Positions 42,527 to 54,920 of a DNA stretch of 64,000 nucleotides are shown here, piece after piece (positions within the stretch are counted from its first letter, which is position 1; each line of letters opens with the position of its first letter). The stretch covers positions 620,001-684,000 of the forward strand of contig JABTTQ020001745.1 in NCBI GenBank assembly GCA_016081115.2, given 5' to 3'. The notes under the pieces were generated by a model. That model saw only the letters and a list, made by a program, of their open reading frames with translations. It was not told the origin of the DNA and did no database searches. This DNA comes from Rehmannia glutinosa (taxonomy: Eukaryota > Streptophyta > Magnoliopsida > Lamiales > Orobanchaceae). Both the position numbers and the translations under genes were made by a program.

Positions 42527-44430
42527 ATGGAAGCAAATCTAACACGCATTCCTATGTTCACTATTGAAGAATTTGATGATTGGAAAATTCGTATGCTGTG
42601 CTCATCTATCAAAGATTACATGATGAGATGTGGATAGTGATAGAAGATGGGCCTCTGCAAATATTAAAGGTGAACATTGTACATGCACGAAGAGTTGCGG
42701 TGAAGGGGGAAGATCGAAGACTCCAAAACAGTCATGGTTGAAAACCAAGAAGCGAGTGGACAAATGATGACAGAAAAAGATACAACCTGGACAATGTAGC
42801 CAAGGACATTCTTTACAAAACCTTCGACAAAGCCATGTTCAATAAAGTGAAATCTTGCAAAACGGCTAAGGAAATGCAGGACGGGATTAAACCGACATTG
42901 ATTTGCGAAGGCTCGGAGCAAATCAAAGAAAACAAACTATCGTGGTTTGTACAAAAATTTGAGAACTTTAAAATGATCTCGGGAGAAAACCTGGATCAAC
43001 TGGATGCTCGGTTTTCTGAAATCACAAATGAGTCGTCTACATTTGGAAAGGAATATACACGAAGGAAATGTGTATGAAGATCCTAAAAAGTCTTCGGTGA
43101 ATGGGAAATGAAGGTCATGGCATTGAGACACTCCATGGACCTATCAAAGACATCCAATCATGAGTTATTCTCGGACCTCAAAGCCTACGAGTTTGAGCCG
43201 AGAAGGAAAGACCAGGAAGAGACAATTTGTACCCAAAACAATTTGCTCTAATTGTCAAAGATGTAAGGAGAGTGAGGTCAAAGAGGCAATTGACCCGGAA
43301 GAAATAGCCCGATGGTTAAAAGATTTAACAAGTTCTTTAACAAGAACTACAAGAGAGGAAAGGGTGAATCCTCCGAAGACACTCGGCTCCCTCCAAATCA
43401 AGGGATGATAGGCCAACCAAGAGAACGGATCATCAACAAGTTGAGTATCAAAGGGCCGACAACTCAAGAATAGAAAGAGTCGATCAAAAGGTCAATACCT
43501 ATGTTGGAATTGTAGACAACCAGTGTCACTATGCCATTGATTCGCTCATATCCTGTAGTCAACAAAGCAGTAAACGAAGAAGAAAGAAAGGTCTTGAGAA
43601 AGAAGACAAGAGAAGAAAAAAAAAGGCAATGATGGCTGCAGAGATCTGGCCGAGACACCAAGTCAAGAGAGACAGTGACTCGAGAGCAGCGGTGAAGCCG
43701 ACTACTCAAGTGACTACGAAGAAGAAGCCTTGATCCGCTTAATGGCCAAAGAACAAGATCAAGAAGATGAGGTACAATCTAACTCAACAAGCTCGACACT
43801 AGTGATAGTGATCGTGACACACACACTTCATCACCCACTCGATCTTTATGATTCATTAGGCAAAATGATGAAAGATTTTGAGCACATTAAAACCTCACAC
43901 ACTATTGAATGAGGAAAATAGCCTACTCAAAAGTCAAAACTCAAAGTCGACTAAGGAGCCGAGTACTCTAAGTCAAATAGCCGATGAGAATAAAAGTTTA
44001 AAAGTGAAAATGCTAAATTAACAAAGAAATTGCCGCTTATAGAAAAGAGGGAGAACGACCTCAAAAATGTTATTGCCTCATTCACTAAGGCATCTAAATC
44101 ATTGGATGATCTTATCATGAGTCAAAGAGAATGTGGAGACAAAACAAAGCTTAGATTTAATTCCTTTGTGCCATGTCAAACCTCAAAAGTAATTTTGGAA
44201 AAAGGATCTTCAAGTCATGAAGAGTCCGAAAAATCCAAAACTCTAAATGTCACACACACTTTCAATCCAAAGCACAATACTAAGCAAACGGCCTTGGTTA
44301 CAAAGGAAAAGGAAAACGACCAGTTGAGAGTCTTTGAAAGGGACAGTGAGAAGAGATTCGGCGAGTCCTCAAACAGACTCCAAAGAAAATACTCCGTAAA
44401 GAAGAAGCGAGCTACCAAAAATCCTTAAAA
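42527..44430 (+). pseudogene. Copia E gag (fragmented)
   Basis: ATG at 42527 opens MEANLTRIPMFTIEEFDDWK, the start of a SIRE-type gag. The UBN2 core continues in another frame at 42835-43077 (KSCKTAKEMQDGIK, FENFKMISGENLDQLDARFS). A polar, lysine-rich part follows in pieces (43160-43408, 43730-43912, 44030-44428). No intact zinc knuckle was found. Several frameshifts separate the pieces. Confidence 0.75.
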
Positions 44431-44879
44431 ACTCATAAAAGAAATACATATGATGGGAATGGTAGAAAATATCCAAGCCAAGTGATTTGGAATAATGTGA
44501 ACTATCGGCTAGACTTATGGAATACAAGCCCAAATGGCAAAGGCCTAGAACTCAACAAAGGCCATTCCAAAAGCATAAGAGCTTTCATCAAAGACACATA
44601 TGCACCTAGGCACTACACTCAAAGACACCACAATTACCCAAGAAAGGCAATTGCTAAAACACATATATGCAGCATACAGACAAAAAGAGACAATTGTGTA
44701 TGAACCTAGACTCCCAAGCAATTTGCCAGGATTAATTATGATTATGGCACGATAGATGGCAACCTCTTGAGTCAAATCATTTGGCTATAGGTTGGTTGGA
44801 TCATCTTATAATTCTAACCCCTCGGGACCCGCACAAGAATGGGTACCTAAAACTTAATTTCCTTGATTGCGAGGTTCAA

Positions 44880-45240
44880 GGAGTGAGTGCCAAGGAACCT
44901 GGTACATGGATAGTGGTCATTCCGGACATATGACAGAAATAAGAGAAATCTGTCAAAATTCAAGGAAGTCAAAGGAGCAAAAGTCATATTTGGAGGAAAT
45001 GAAGCTCTGGTGAAATAAGAGGCATTGGATCCATCAAAAGGAATGGTTTAGAAATCACGGATGTTGCATATGTTGAAGGACTAAACTTCAATTTACTAAG
45101 CATCACCAACTCGTGACAAGGGCTACAATGTTGGATTCAACATGGGAATATGCCAAATCAAAAATATTGAATCAAATGAAGTTGTGTTGCAAGGATGTAG
45201 ACAGAAAAATATGTATGTAGTAGATTGGTCAACCGCAACA
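44880..45240 (+). pseudogene. Copia E protease remnant
   Basis: At 44900-44935 the plus strand reads WYMDSGHSGHMT. This matches the Copia aspartic protease site WxxDSGCSxHMT with the catalytic aspartate kept and the cysteine replaced by histidine. Downstream pieces such as GLNFNLLSI (around 45085) fit the end of the domain. Frameshifts lie on both sides. Confidence 0.75.
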
Positions 45241-45282
45241 CCCAAAGACTGTCTACTAGCAAAGAGCACAAATTGAATCAAG

Positions 45283-46140
45283 TTGGCCGTGGCACAAAAA
45301 AAGTCGAGTCACCTGAATTTCAAAACAATTAATAAGCTAGCAAGAAGTCAACTTGTAGAAGGACTTCCGGACTCGATATACAAGAAGGAGAGTATATGTG
45401 ATGCATGTCGAAGGGAAAACAAATCAAGTCGTCGTTCAAAGAAAAGACATGCCCATCCTCAACAAGAATATTGCATCCGCTTCCTATATGGATCTATTTG
45501 GTCCAGTGGAACCAAGAAGCATAAGTGGAAAGAAATACACCTTGGTGGTAGTAGATGACTACTCAAGATATACATGGACAATATTCATGTGCAAGAAGAA
45601 AGAAACTCTACAAAAGCTACCACAATCGATGAAGAGGATACAAAATGAGAAGAGTCAAACCATTATCAAAATAAGATCGAGATAGAGGAACCGAGTTTGT
45701 CAATGGAATAATAACTCAAGATCTTGTATTGAGAATGGTATTGGTCATGAACTATCACCGCAAGGACTCCACGTGAGAATGGAGTTGCGAGAAAGAAGGA
45801 GCAGAACCCTCAAAGAAAAGCAAGGACCATGTTAGTCAAGCGGGGTTACCAAAAAGATTTTGGTGAAGCAATCAACACGACTTGCTACACCCAAAACAGA
45901 TGTATGATAAATAGACGGTGACAAAGACTCCTATGAGATCCGGACTGGAAGAAAACCAAATGTTGCATATTTGGGATATTTGGATGTAAATGCTTCATCC
46001 ACAACAATGGCAAAGACAACCTAAAGGCTTTTGATGCTAAATCGATGAGGGTATCTTCTTAGGATACTCACCAAAGCAAAGCCTAGAATACTCAACAAAA
46101 GAACTATGGTTACTGAGAAGAATCCATTAATGTAGTATTC
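45283..46140 (+). pseudogene. Copia E integrase (fragmented)
   Basis: 45283-45420 matches the GAG-pre-integrase segment (SSHLNFKTINKLARSQLVEG, then ICDACRR). 45455-45600 matches the start of the catalytic core (YMDLFGPVEPRSISGKKYTL and VVVDDYSRYTW), which contains the first two acidic residues. Later pieces up to about 46140 (FGCKCF- and FLGYSPK-like) fit the C-terminal part. The two frames at 45283-45558 and 45398-45685 overlap, so a frameshift lies near 45415. Confidence 0.8.
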
Positions 46141-46296
46141 GATGAGCCAAATGTAAATGGGGAAGACATTGAAGAGTTAGGCGATAAGTGAATCATCCAA
46201 CCTTACGTAGAAGAGTCCCTATCTTTCAAGGCGGGGATTATCAATTGAGAAGAAGATGAGATAGTGAATCTCAAAAGCGGTGGAAAACTGCGGTGA

Positions 46297-47340
46297 GTGA
46301 TCACGAGAGAGCCGACCCAAGAATACGGTACCGCAAGTCGATCGAATCCAGCTAACTTACTTCAACCTGACGTAAGATGGCTGAGAGACCATCCACCAGA
46401 ACTTGTCATTGGAGATATAAGAGAAGGTGTCAAGACAAGATCCAGAACCCAACAAGAAGCAATGTTCACATGCTTCATCTCGCAGATAGAGCCCAAAGAT
46501 GTGTCACAAGCATTGGACGACACACATTGGATTCAAGCTATGCAAGAAGAGCTGAATCAGTTTGAGAGAAATAAAGTATGGGAATTAGTACAAAGACCCA
46601 TACATCAAAATGTTATTGGAACCAAATGGGTATTCAGAAATAAGATGAACGAGGAAGGTTACGTGGGTAAGAAACAAAGCAAGGTTGGTAGCGAAAGGAT
46701 ATTGCCAAGAAGAAGGGATAGATTTTGATGAAACATTTGCCCCTGTAGCAAGATTGGAAGCTATAAGGATGTTTCTTGCCTATGCTGCTCACAAGAATTT
46801 CACTGTATATCAAATGGATGTAAAAAGTGCATTCCTGAATGGTTTATTGGAAGAAGAAGTGTATGTTGAACAACCTCCAGGATTTGAGCAGAAGACTCTT
46901 GGAGACAAGGTATACAAACTCAAGAAAGCCCCAGACGGATTGAAACAGGCACCCGAGAGCATGGTATGATACCTGTCACAATTCCCGATCGAAAATGGAT
47001 TCACAAAAGGAAAAGTAGATAGAACACTTTTTTAATTCAAGATAAGAAGAGTATCTTGCTTGTTCAAATATATGTGGATGACATCATTTTTGGATCCACC
47101 GACAAAGAGAGTGTGTAAAAATTCTCAAACCTCATGCAAAGTAAATTTGAAATGAGCATGATGGGAGAGTCGACATTCTTCCTGGACTTCAAGTGAAAGC
47201 AGTGAAGGATGGAACCTTCATAAGTCAAACAAAATACACGAGAGATTTAATGAAGAAATTTGGTATGGAGGAGAAGTCTTCAGTAAAAATACCAATGAAC
47301 ACATCATCAAAATGGACATGGATGCGGATGGCAAGCTCGT
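46297..47340 (+). pseudogene. Copia E reverse transcriptase (frameshifted)
   Basis: 46510-46655 gives HWIQAMQEELNQFERNKVWE and TKWVFRNKMNEEG, and 46685-46969 continues in another frame with AKGYCQEEGIDFDETFAPVA, MDVKSAFLNG and YVEQPPGFE. The catalytic YVDDIIFGS is at 47071-47097. EMSMMGES follows near 47150 before frameshifts. All main RT blocks are recognisable although the reading frame changes several times. Confidence 0.9.
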
Positions 47341-47374
47341 AGATCAAACAAGATACTGAGCACTTATTGGATCA

Positions 47375-48009
47375 TTGCTCTATCTCACGGCTAGCGGGCC
47401 GGACATCACTTTTCTTTGTAGGTGTATGTGCAAGATTTCAATCTGCTCCAAAAGAAAGCCATATGACTTGACTAAGAGAATATTGAGATACTTAAAAGGA
47501 AGCCAAGAATACGCTATGGTATCCAAAGGAAGGTGGATTCAAGCTAATTGGCTATTCGAGACTACGACTATCTTTGGATGCGAGTGGACAGAAAAGTACT
47601 TCAGCACATGTCAAATGCTAGAAACAGACTAATTTCTGGTTCAAAGATGAAACAAAACTCAATAGCCACCTCTACGGTGAGGCGAGAATACATAGATGCG
47701 GGCAATTTTGTTGTGCCCAAGTCCTATGGATGAGACAAAGTGAGAGATTATGAAGTTGAAGAAAAAGAAATTCCAATCATGTGTGATAACACAAGTGCCA
47801 TTGCAATCACTCAAAATCCTGTGTTGCACTCAAGAACAAAACATATTGATGTCAGATATCATTTCATAAGAGATCATGTTGAAAAGAAGGACATTATCAT
47901 GGAATACATCTCAACTGACAAACAACTAGCTGACATCTTCACAAAACCATTATGTGAGTCAAGATTTGAAGAACTCAAACATGAGTTGGGGCTAATTGAG
48001 CTAAGCTAA
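47375..48009 (+). pseudogene. Copia E RNase H (frameshifted)
   Basis: Begins SLLYLTASGPDITF in the family style, followed by LTKRILRYLKGSQEYAM. After two frame changes the end at 47740-48009 is well kept: MCDNTSAIAITQNPVLHSRT, KHIDVRYHFIRDHVEK and QLADIFTKPL. It closes the pol region. Confidence 0.9.
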
Positions 48010-48570
48010 GACACAGAAGAATCAAAGAAAAGAAATGGAACAGAAAAGAAGGTGAAAAAGAGCTGAAAACAAAAAATTAGCTCAAGAATCAATTTTGATC
48101 GGAAAGTCAACTATACCAAGTCGGTGATATTTGAGTCACTAAGAGAAATGTGAGAAGCAGAGTCAAATCGGCTAAGAGATAAGCTGAATAACTTATGAGC
48201 AAAGTGACAAAAACGCAAATCGTTTTGACTTAGCGGGAATGTTTTAAGAGACACGTCAAAGATAATGATGATGATGTGTACGGACATAAAGCCGCACACC
48301 AAGCCTATGATTGGATATAAATGTTTGCCGCATTAAATACGAGACATGAATCGCTCAATATGCGTGCGAAATCCAAGCCATTGATTTCGATCACAATTCA
48401 AAACCGTCTGCACGCCCTTTCATAAACCATATTTAAACCATTTTCGCCCGTTTCTCTCTCACACTTCTAAAACTGTTCAATCTCTTTTCTCAAAAGGCAA
48501 AGGCAAATACTCTAAAACCCTATCAACCTTCAAATCAAATTTCCGAACTTTTCCGTGAAATTATCGAGAA
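48010..48570 (+). other. Copia E spacer between pol and the env-like region
   Basis: Non-coding. The pyrimidine-rich end near 48440-48560 precedes an ATG in the manner of a leader. Confidence 0.5.
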
Positions 48571-51500
48571 ATGGCACCAACGTATGACTTTACCAAGTTG
48601 GGAAAACAAATCCACACCGGTTCGACCGTGGATTTCGACGGAATGGTGAAGCAGGGGTCCGACGACACCCTGGTGAAGAAAATCGCGGAGAAGTTAGAAA
48701 CGTCGGGATCAAAACCGTTTCTAATTTGGAATATCCTATGACCTATGTGGAGGAGGTCGCACAATTCTACGTGAATGCCGAGATTCACGATGAAGGAATC
48801 AAGTCATCATGCTCACGGGAAGCGGTGACTATCACCGCCAAGGATTTGGTGAATATTGCTCACTACCCAGGAAGGAGCAACCGAGATTAAGGAAGCGATG
48901 TAAACTTGGCGACGATGGAAAGAAATAGCCAAGTCCGATCTTGCCGATAAAATTATATACATAAAACAAACAAAAGATATTTGAAGGAGGATTATCACAA
49001 ATTGTTGGACATAGTTGCCAAATGTATCGACATCAAATTTGGACTTTGACCAACTATCAAAGGCAAAGTCGATCGTGATGGCTGCAATCATCGAGGAAAA
49101 GAAGATAAATCGGGCTGAGTTTATCTACTGCAGACTCTGCGAACGTGGGAAACAAGTCCTTCAAAGAAGATGGGTCATTTGGAGGATCCTCGGGATATGG
49201 CCTAGTGATTGGCCGACTATTGGAGGTGAAAGGAGTCCCTCTCGGACATGGGAAAGCATTCCATGTTAACAAGAGGATGTTCGAGCTAACCCTCTCGGTG
49301 CTCGAGAAGCGAGCTTACGCCAAGAGAGCGATACGGTGAGGGGAATCACCGACCCGAAGACACACACCGCCTCCTCTCCAACAAGAAGAAAGCGCCCTGC
49401 GGTGCGCCAAGAAATCACTTGCCCTGCACAAAGAAAACCAAACATGCTCCTCCCGCCCGCAGCAGAGTCACCCGCCCCAGCCATGTCACCCCATGTCATC
49501 ACCTCGCCCTGCAGCCGATCGAGAAGGACTCCCAAATACCTTCTCCGATCGTCAAAAGGAGGAGAATCGACAAGCCTAGACGGCCGGCTCCTCGTAAACA
49601 AACACAAGCACCGGCCCCCGCCGCCCAAGACTCAGAGGACACCGCCCCGAACTGTAAATTCCCCGGTACAAACCAGAGACGAAGAAGACTCGTCAAGCGA
49701 TCCGAACAGGAGAAACCAGTGAGTCGCCTACTCGGCTAGCACAAATACGGAGACTCTTTGGAGAAGTAGAGTCTCCGGATGTAGTTGATGAAACGGCCCA
49801 AGTCTCATTGAAGGTGATCAAACAGAGGCAACCCGAAGACACAATTTGTAGCTCACACAAATTGAAACTCAAGAAAGAACCGGCCCAAGCAGATAGTGAT
49901 GTAATGATCCTATCTCCACCTTACCCGACATCCAAAATCGTCTGCGTGAGTGGAGAAAATGGAAGTTGAGCAAGTCAAGGGAACAGTTCCAACGGCCTGA
50001 ATTCATAGAAGAAGAAGAGGAACTCGCTAAATTTCTCGGATCGACCATCGTGCTCCCAAAGACTTGATGAGGACAATCGCTTAGACATCCCGCAAATCTA
50101 CAAGGACGGGGAGAGAGCAAAGCAAGTCAAGAAGCCAAGCACGTGAGAAGGCAAGTATCCGCCCTATCTCCGGCACTACGTAACACTTCCATCCTCTCCT
50201 TGATGTTTTCTCCGAAAGCGACGAGGAACTGAGGATGTCACGCCTGAAGAAATGCAGATCGAAGAAGCATTGCATGAATCAAGAATCCTTCACGAGCAAA
50301 GCGATGGAGGGACCAGGAGAGTCCTCCGAACACACGGTGAAATCGATCCAATGGGAGTGGTTGACAAATAAGCCGATGTTGTTCTTTACCACTTCCCCAC
50401 TCACTCGGAGGAAGGCAATAAGGAAATGGCGATGAAACGGGACAATGGGGACCCCAATCGAGCCAACCCCTATTGAAGGTGTGCTACCACCGCCCCAACG
50501 GCTGAACCATCAATTGCAACAAATGGGAGTCTCGCCGACGAGTGACCCCACTCCAAGTCACTCGGTGGTGCGCCCGGTGGGAAACTCCCTCCACCGGCAA
50601 AGGCCGGAGGATGCCGCAGATGACTCGACAAAGAAGCAAGGAGGCGAAGAAGAGAAATTACAATCACGGAAGAACAAAGAAGTTGCCATCAACGAAGCTC
50701 CAGGCGATTGAGACTGTCTCACCGAGGTGCCAACCGCTACGAAGGCTAATGACGCCGCTGATGCAATCGAGGCACATGAAGGAATGTACGGGAGTTAACA
50801 CTGGCGATGAAAGTGCAATCCATGGGGTTGAGACTCCAATGGATGCCATGTAGAAGACCCTAAGACAGTGACATCGTCGAAAGGGAGGACCAAGGCCTCG
50901 CAGCAAAGAGAGACCGCTTTGGAGGAAATGAAGGCCCACGGGAGGTTGAGACTTCCGGGGTAAAGAGGTCAAGTAGAGAACATCCCTCCCGCAATCATCG
51001 ACCCATCTCGAGAAGGAGATCGCACTTCATGATTCCCGGGACAACCCCGATGTCACTTTTCTCGGGATCGGAAGGCGAAGAAGAAGCCGAGTCAACCCCA
51101 TGACAAATCCAAAAGACTCGGTGCGGATGTTCCAGGGCACGAGCAAGTCCCGATCCCAAGACTACTCGTCAAACGTTTACCTTTGATGATGAGCCACCAT
51201 TAGAAATCTCATCATCGTCCGATGACGCCGCCGATAAGGCCGAGGACAAGTCTATTGAAATGGAAAAATCGTTTGAGACCAACGAAGGTCAATTAAGACA
51301 AATTGAGGCTCGCCAGTTTCGGATCTACTTCACAACCAAACCCAGTGAACCAGAGACCACCGCTCCGGCTCCTCAAGATGGTGGATCGATTCCCAAAAGA
51401 ACTTCACGCCCACCGCTTATCATCGAACAAATCCCGGTTGGCGGTGATGAATCCTTTGTGGAATCTTTCCTTTCTCACTTTGGAGATACTTAACTCCACG

Positions 51501-53113
51501 AAGAGTCGGAAAATGAGCAAGCACGCTATCACGGACCACCTCCTCGTTTTTCACTCAGGCACCATTGTTCCACCGATTTTGATTTCGACAACAGATGGCC
51601 ATCACCGCAAATGTAAGAATCATTTGAAGTTCGAGAAGTGTTCAAGGCACTCTTTGTCAAGTTGAACGAATGGAAAGGCATCAGGCCTCTTTGGACATGC
51701 ACTGGACAACAGAGATGCCAACCTTACTGGTGACTTGAGAGGCATCACGGTCGGGGGTAAGGGAATGGTGGCAACAAAGAAAGAATCAATGCGTGTGGAA
51801 CAGGTGAGATACTTGAGTAACCTTATTCAACAAGTCTTTGGTGTGGAGAGTCGAAAATGTTGATGCGAAACGAAAGGCTGGGAACACATTGAACATATGC
51901 ACGAAGCTCACACCGCCGAGATCAAGTGCTGCGCGTGTAACGCAAATGATATACAGCGTTTGGAAGAACACATGACAAGAAAATTCAGCCTTCTCATGGT
52001 GAGATGAAGCCGATTTCAAAGCAGAATCCAACGCTACTCGATCGAATTCGCGGCAAAGATACAACGCAGCAGACTTGAAGCAGAATTCAACCATCGAAGA
52101 CTCGACTTCATGCTTGCCAAAGATGTTCCCCTGCAGGGGTTCCTCTATCCTTTGATGATGCCAAAAAGGGGAAGAGGAATACCTTAAAGCAAAGAAAAAT
52201 CTTAAAAGAAAGGAGAAATGAAAGTGAAGGGAAAATTGAGAAGGGAAAATCACCGAGGAAATTTTGAAATCAAGAAAGGAAAATCATCGAGGGGGAAGGA
52301 TCAAAAATATGACCTTGATGATTGCACAAACCCCCAACAGGTCTGTCACGGTGACATTATAAGCAGCAAACTCCCGTGACTCGCCACTCCAACACTCTGT
52401 TGTATCTATGGCCGAGAAGAGAAAAGCAATTGAAGCGGGGATGAAGGAGGTGGAAGGAAGAATGGATGCAGGGTGATGAACATCTTGAAAGAACACGGAG
52501 GCATTCGGTTGACAGAGACACGTATGCCATTTCGGATGTCGGGACAGAGCCAAGATCGATTGACGAATTCCAAACGCTCGAATCAAGGATATTTTGCAAA
52601 TATGTCCATGGCTCAAGCTTGGGACTCAGATCGGGAAAAGGGTCTCACATTATGTGAAGAAGCCGACATGACAACAGACAACCGGATCGCTCTGCTTGGT
52701 CACTCCCGGGTACTGTTTGGAAAGAAGAAGGCCCCAAAGACAAAGATACGCCCGCAGGTAGAGGAAGAAGGAGCAAGTGGAGGAAGAAGTTTGTAACTAG
52801 GCCTCCGCCCAAGAATATTGAATACGTAGATCCGGGGAAAGAAAGAAAGGAGGGATCTCTCGGGGCTGGGGCTTGACCATGTGGCGAACTTGCAAGTGGC
52901 TAAAACCAACGCTGAGTATGCAAAAAGAATAGAAGAAGAAAACAAGAGACAAACTCAGCTATGGCAGGAGAGACAGGAAAGAATAAGGAAAGATGAAGCT
53001 GCCAGGAAGGCATATGAGAAGAAAAAGAAGGCAGCTGATGACGAGAAGAAGAGAAGAAGAGAAGAAGATGTTGATCAAGATGAAAGAAGGAGACAAATGA
53101 AGGAGATGAAGTG
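48571..53113 (+). pseudogene. Copia E env-like region (decayed)
   Basis: From the ATG at 48571 (MAPTYDFTKLGKQIHTG) a protein-like sequence runs with frameshifts through VAQFYVNAEIHDEGI and a proline- and charge-rich middle (49300-51480). It ends in a strongly charged coiled coil at 52881-53110 (EYAKRIEEENKRQ, RRREEDVDQDERRR). Position after RNase H, large size and a coiled-coil tail are known features of the env-like frame of SIRE elements. I see no clear signal peptide or membrane segment, and its role in plants is not established. The 48571-49000 part resembles a putative plant transposon protein domain. Confidence 0.6.
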
Positions 53114-53366
53114 TTCTTTGTCCAACCCTTCGTGTATTTTATATGTAAATACATACAATGTAAGTCTTCTGTAATATAGCTATAAATTTTCTATTTTTTT
53201 GTGAAGACAATTACATACTCTGATACACCTTGTAAACAGTTGTGTTAAGTACAAGAATGATATGATCAATAAAAAGATTGATTATGCGCATACATTCTAT
53301 GTCAATACACTATCTGTATGTATCTTTGTTATCTGCATCTTTGTATGATTTAAGTTTTGGCATCAT
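53114..53366 (+). other. Copia E untranslated region before the polypurine tract
   Basis: AT-rich, non-coding, with TGTATGT-rich phrases. Confidence 0.5.
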
Positions 53367-53381
53367 CAAAAAGGGGGAAAT
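53367..53381 (+). promoter_or_regulatory. Polypurine tract of Copia E
   Basis: AAAAAGGGGGAAAT directly before the 3' LTR, preceded by GCATCATC. It is nearly the same as in Copia B. Confidence 0.88.
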
Positions 53382-54920
53382 TGTTAGGAATTTTATTGTT
53401 TAGATTTTGATGAATGCCATGTAAAACTTAGAATAGAAAGTTGGCTCCCCAATTTTTGTCAGTAAAATGTATTGTAACAATTAGAAAGGCCCAAGTGAGT
53501 TAAGTCGGCCTACGCCCCAACTTGCAAGAAGACAATCAAGGCTTGAAGGAAAAATCATTGTGAGACAGTGAACAGTACAAAGAAAGAAGAGCAGACAGAA
53601 CTCGATCAAGAAGAAGTGAGATGCACGGTGAGTGGAACATCATCAAGTCAATCAAGAGAAGCCAAGTCTCAAGTCAAGTGATGGAAGAGTCATCCATGAT
53701 TGGAAGTCGACTCGACTCTAAGTCACCTGGGGGAAAGCAAGGAAATGCAATCAAGTCGAGATAATCAGTAAAAGAACCGTTGTACGTAAATCAAGAGACT
53801 TACTTAAACAAGTAATATCTCCATACCACCTTTCTTGGAGTGCTCAATCCTAAGCGTGCAAAAGGAATGAACCAATGGGAAGCACTACACCGTGTCGAAC
53901 TCCGAAAAGGTGATAAAATAATTCATACGAGGAAATGGCAATTCCAAGAAGCGCAAGCCAACGATCGCAAAGTGACTTTCAAAAATGAGCCTATCTCTTC
54001 AACGGGCAAATTTTTGAAAGTTCACTATAAAAGGCTGAGGAATTTGTTTGAGAAAAAGTGATGAATGACACACACGTGAATATATACAAGCTTATCCAAA
54101 AACTGAAACATTCTCAATCCTCAAGCCTACACTTCAAATACATCAATCCAACACTTACCCGTGAAGGAAAGAGAACTTCAACCGATTGAAGAGGAAACCT
54201 TTAAAAACAAGGGGTCTACATTCCAGGAAGGATTGTAGAAAGGTTCAAGGTGAACCAAGTCTTAAGGCTCTGGAGGGCTTCGTGATCAAATCCAAAGTGC
54301 TTAAGCAAGTGAGTCAGTAGTAGCAAGGCAACGCCTGTGAAGAAGCCGAGTCGCACGAGAAGCCACCGAGTGATCAAGGCGTCTCGTGATCGAGTCCCAA
54401 AGGATCAAGTTTGTTGTGATCAAGACTTGTATCCGGACTGTTACCACTTTTAAACCGATCATTACTTAGTGGATTCCTCCAGAGTTGGAGAAGAGAGGAG
54501 TAGAAGAATTACCCCATCTTCGAACCTCTATAAAAACTTTATCGTGTCATTTACATTTCAAAGATTTAAATTTTCGCACTTTTAATTGCTTATATCTCAC
54601 GATAAATTTGCTATCCATTTGATAATTTATAAGTACTAAATCAAGTCAAAACTTGCTTAATCAAACTTAAGGGTGTTAAGTCTTCCAATGAAAAACAAAA
54701 CCACAATGAGTCAATTTATAGCCAAATTTGAGTTAGTTACTCTATTAACATTTCAATTTGAAGTCTGTTGAGAGATTAACTCTTGAGTGACTAATTCGAT
54801 TGTCCATCAAGGACACAATTGTGTAGAACTCAGAGATTTAAAAGGCCTAAATCGAAAATTTGGTAAGGTTTATTCAACCCCCCCTTCTAAACCTTACACT
54901 TACACCCCTTGGGACCTACG
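53382..54920 (+). repeat. 3' LTR of Copia E
   Basis: Pairs with 40863-42398 over its full length. The last base is G instead of A (CCTACG). Confidence 0.94.

Noticed and set aside
49266..49739. Several overlapping frames of 100-130 codons on both strands
   Set aside because: GC-rich part of the Copia E env-like region. Long frames on both strands are expected there, and only the plus strand fits the element.
52284..52616. 110-codon minus-strand frame in Copia E
   Set aside because: Antisense to the env-like coding region, without a known motif.
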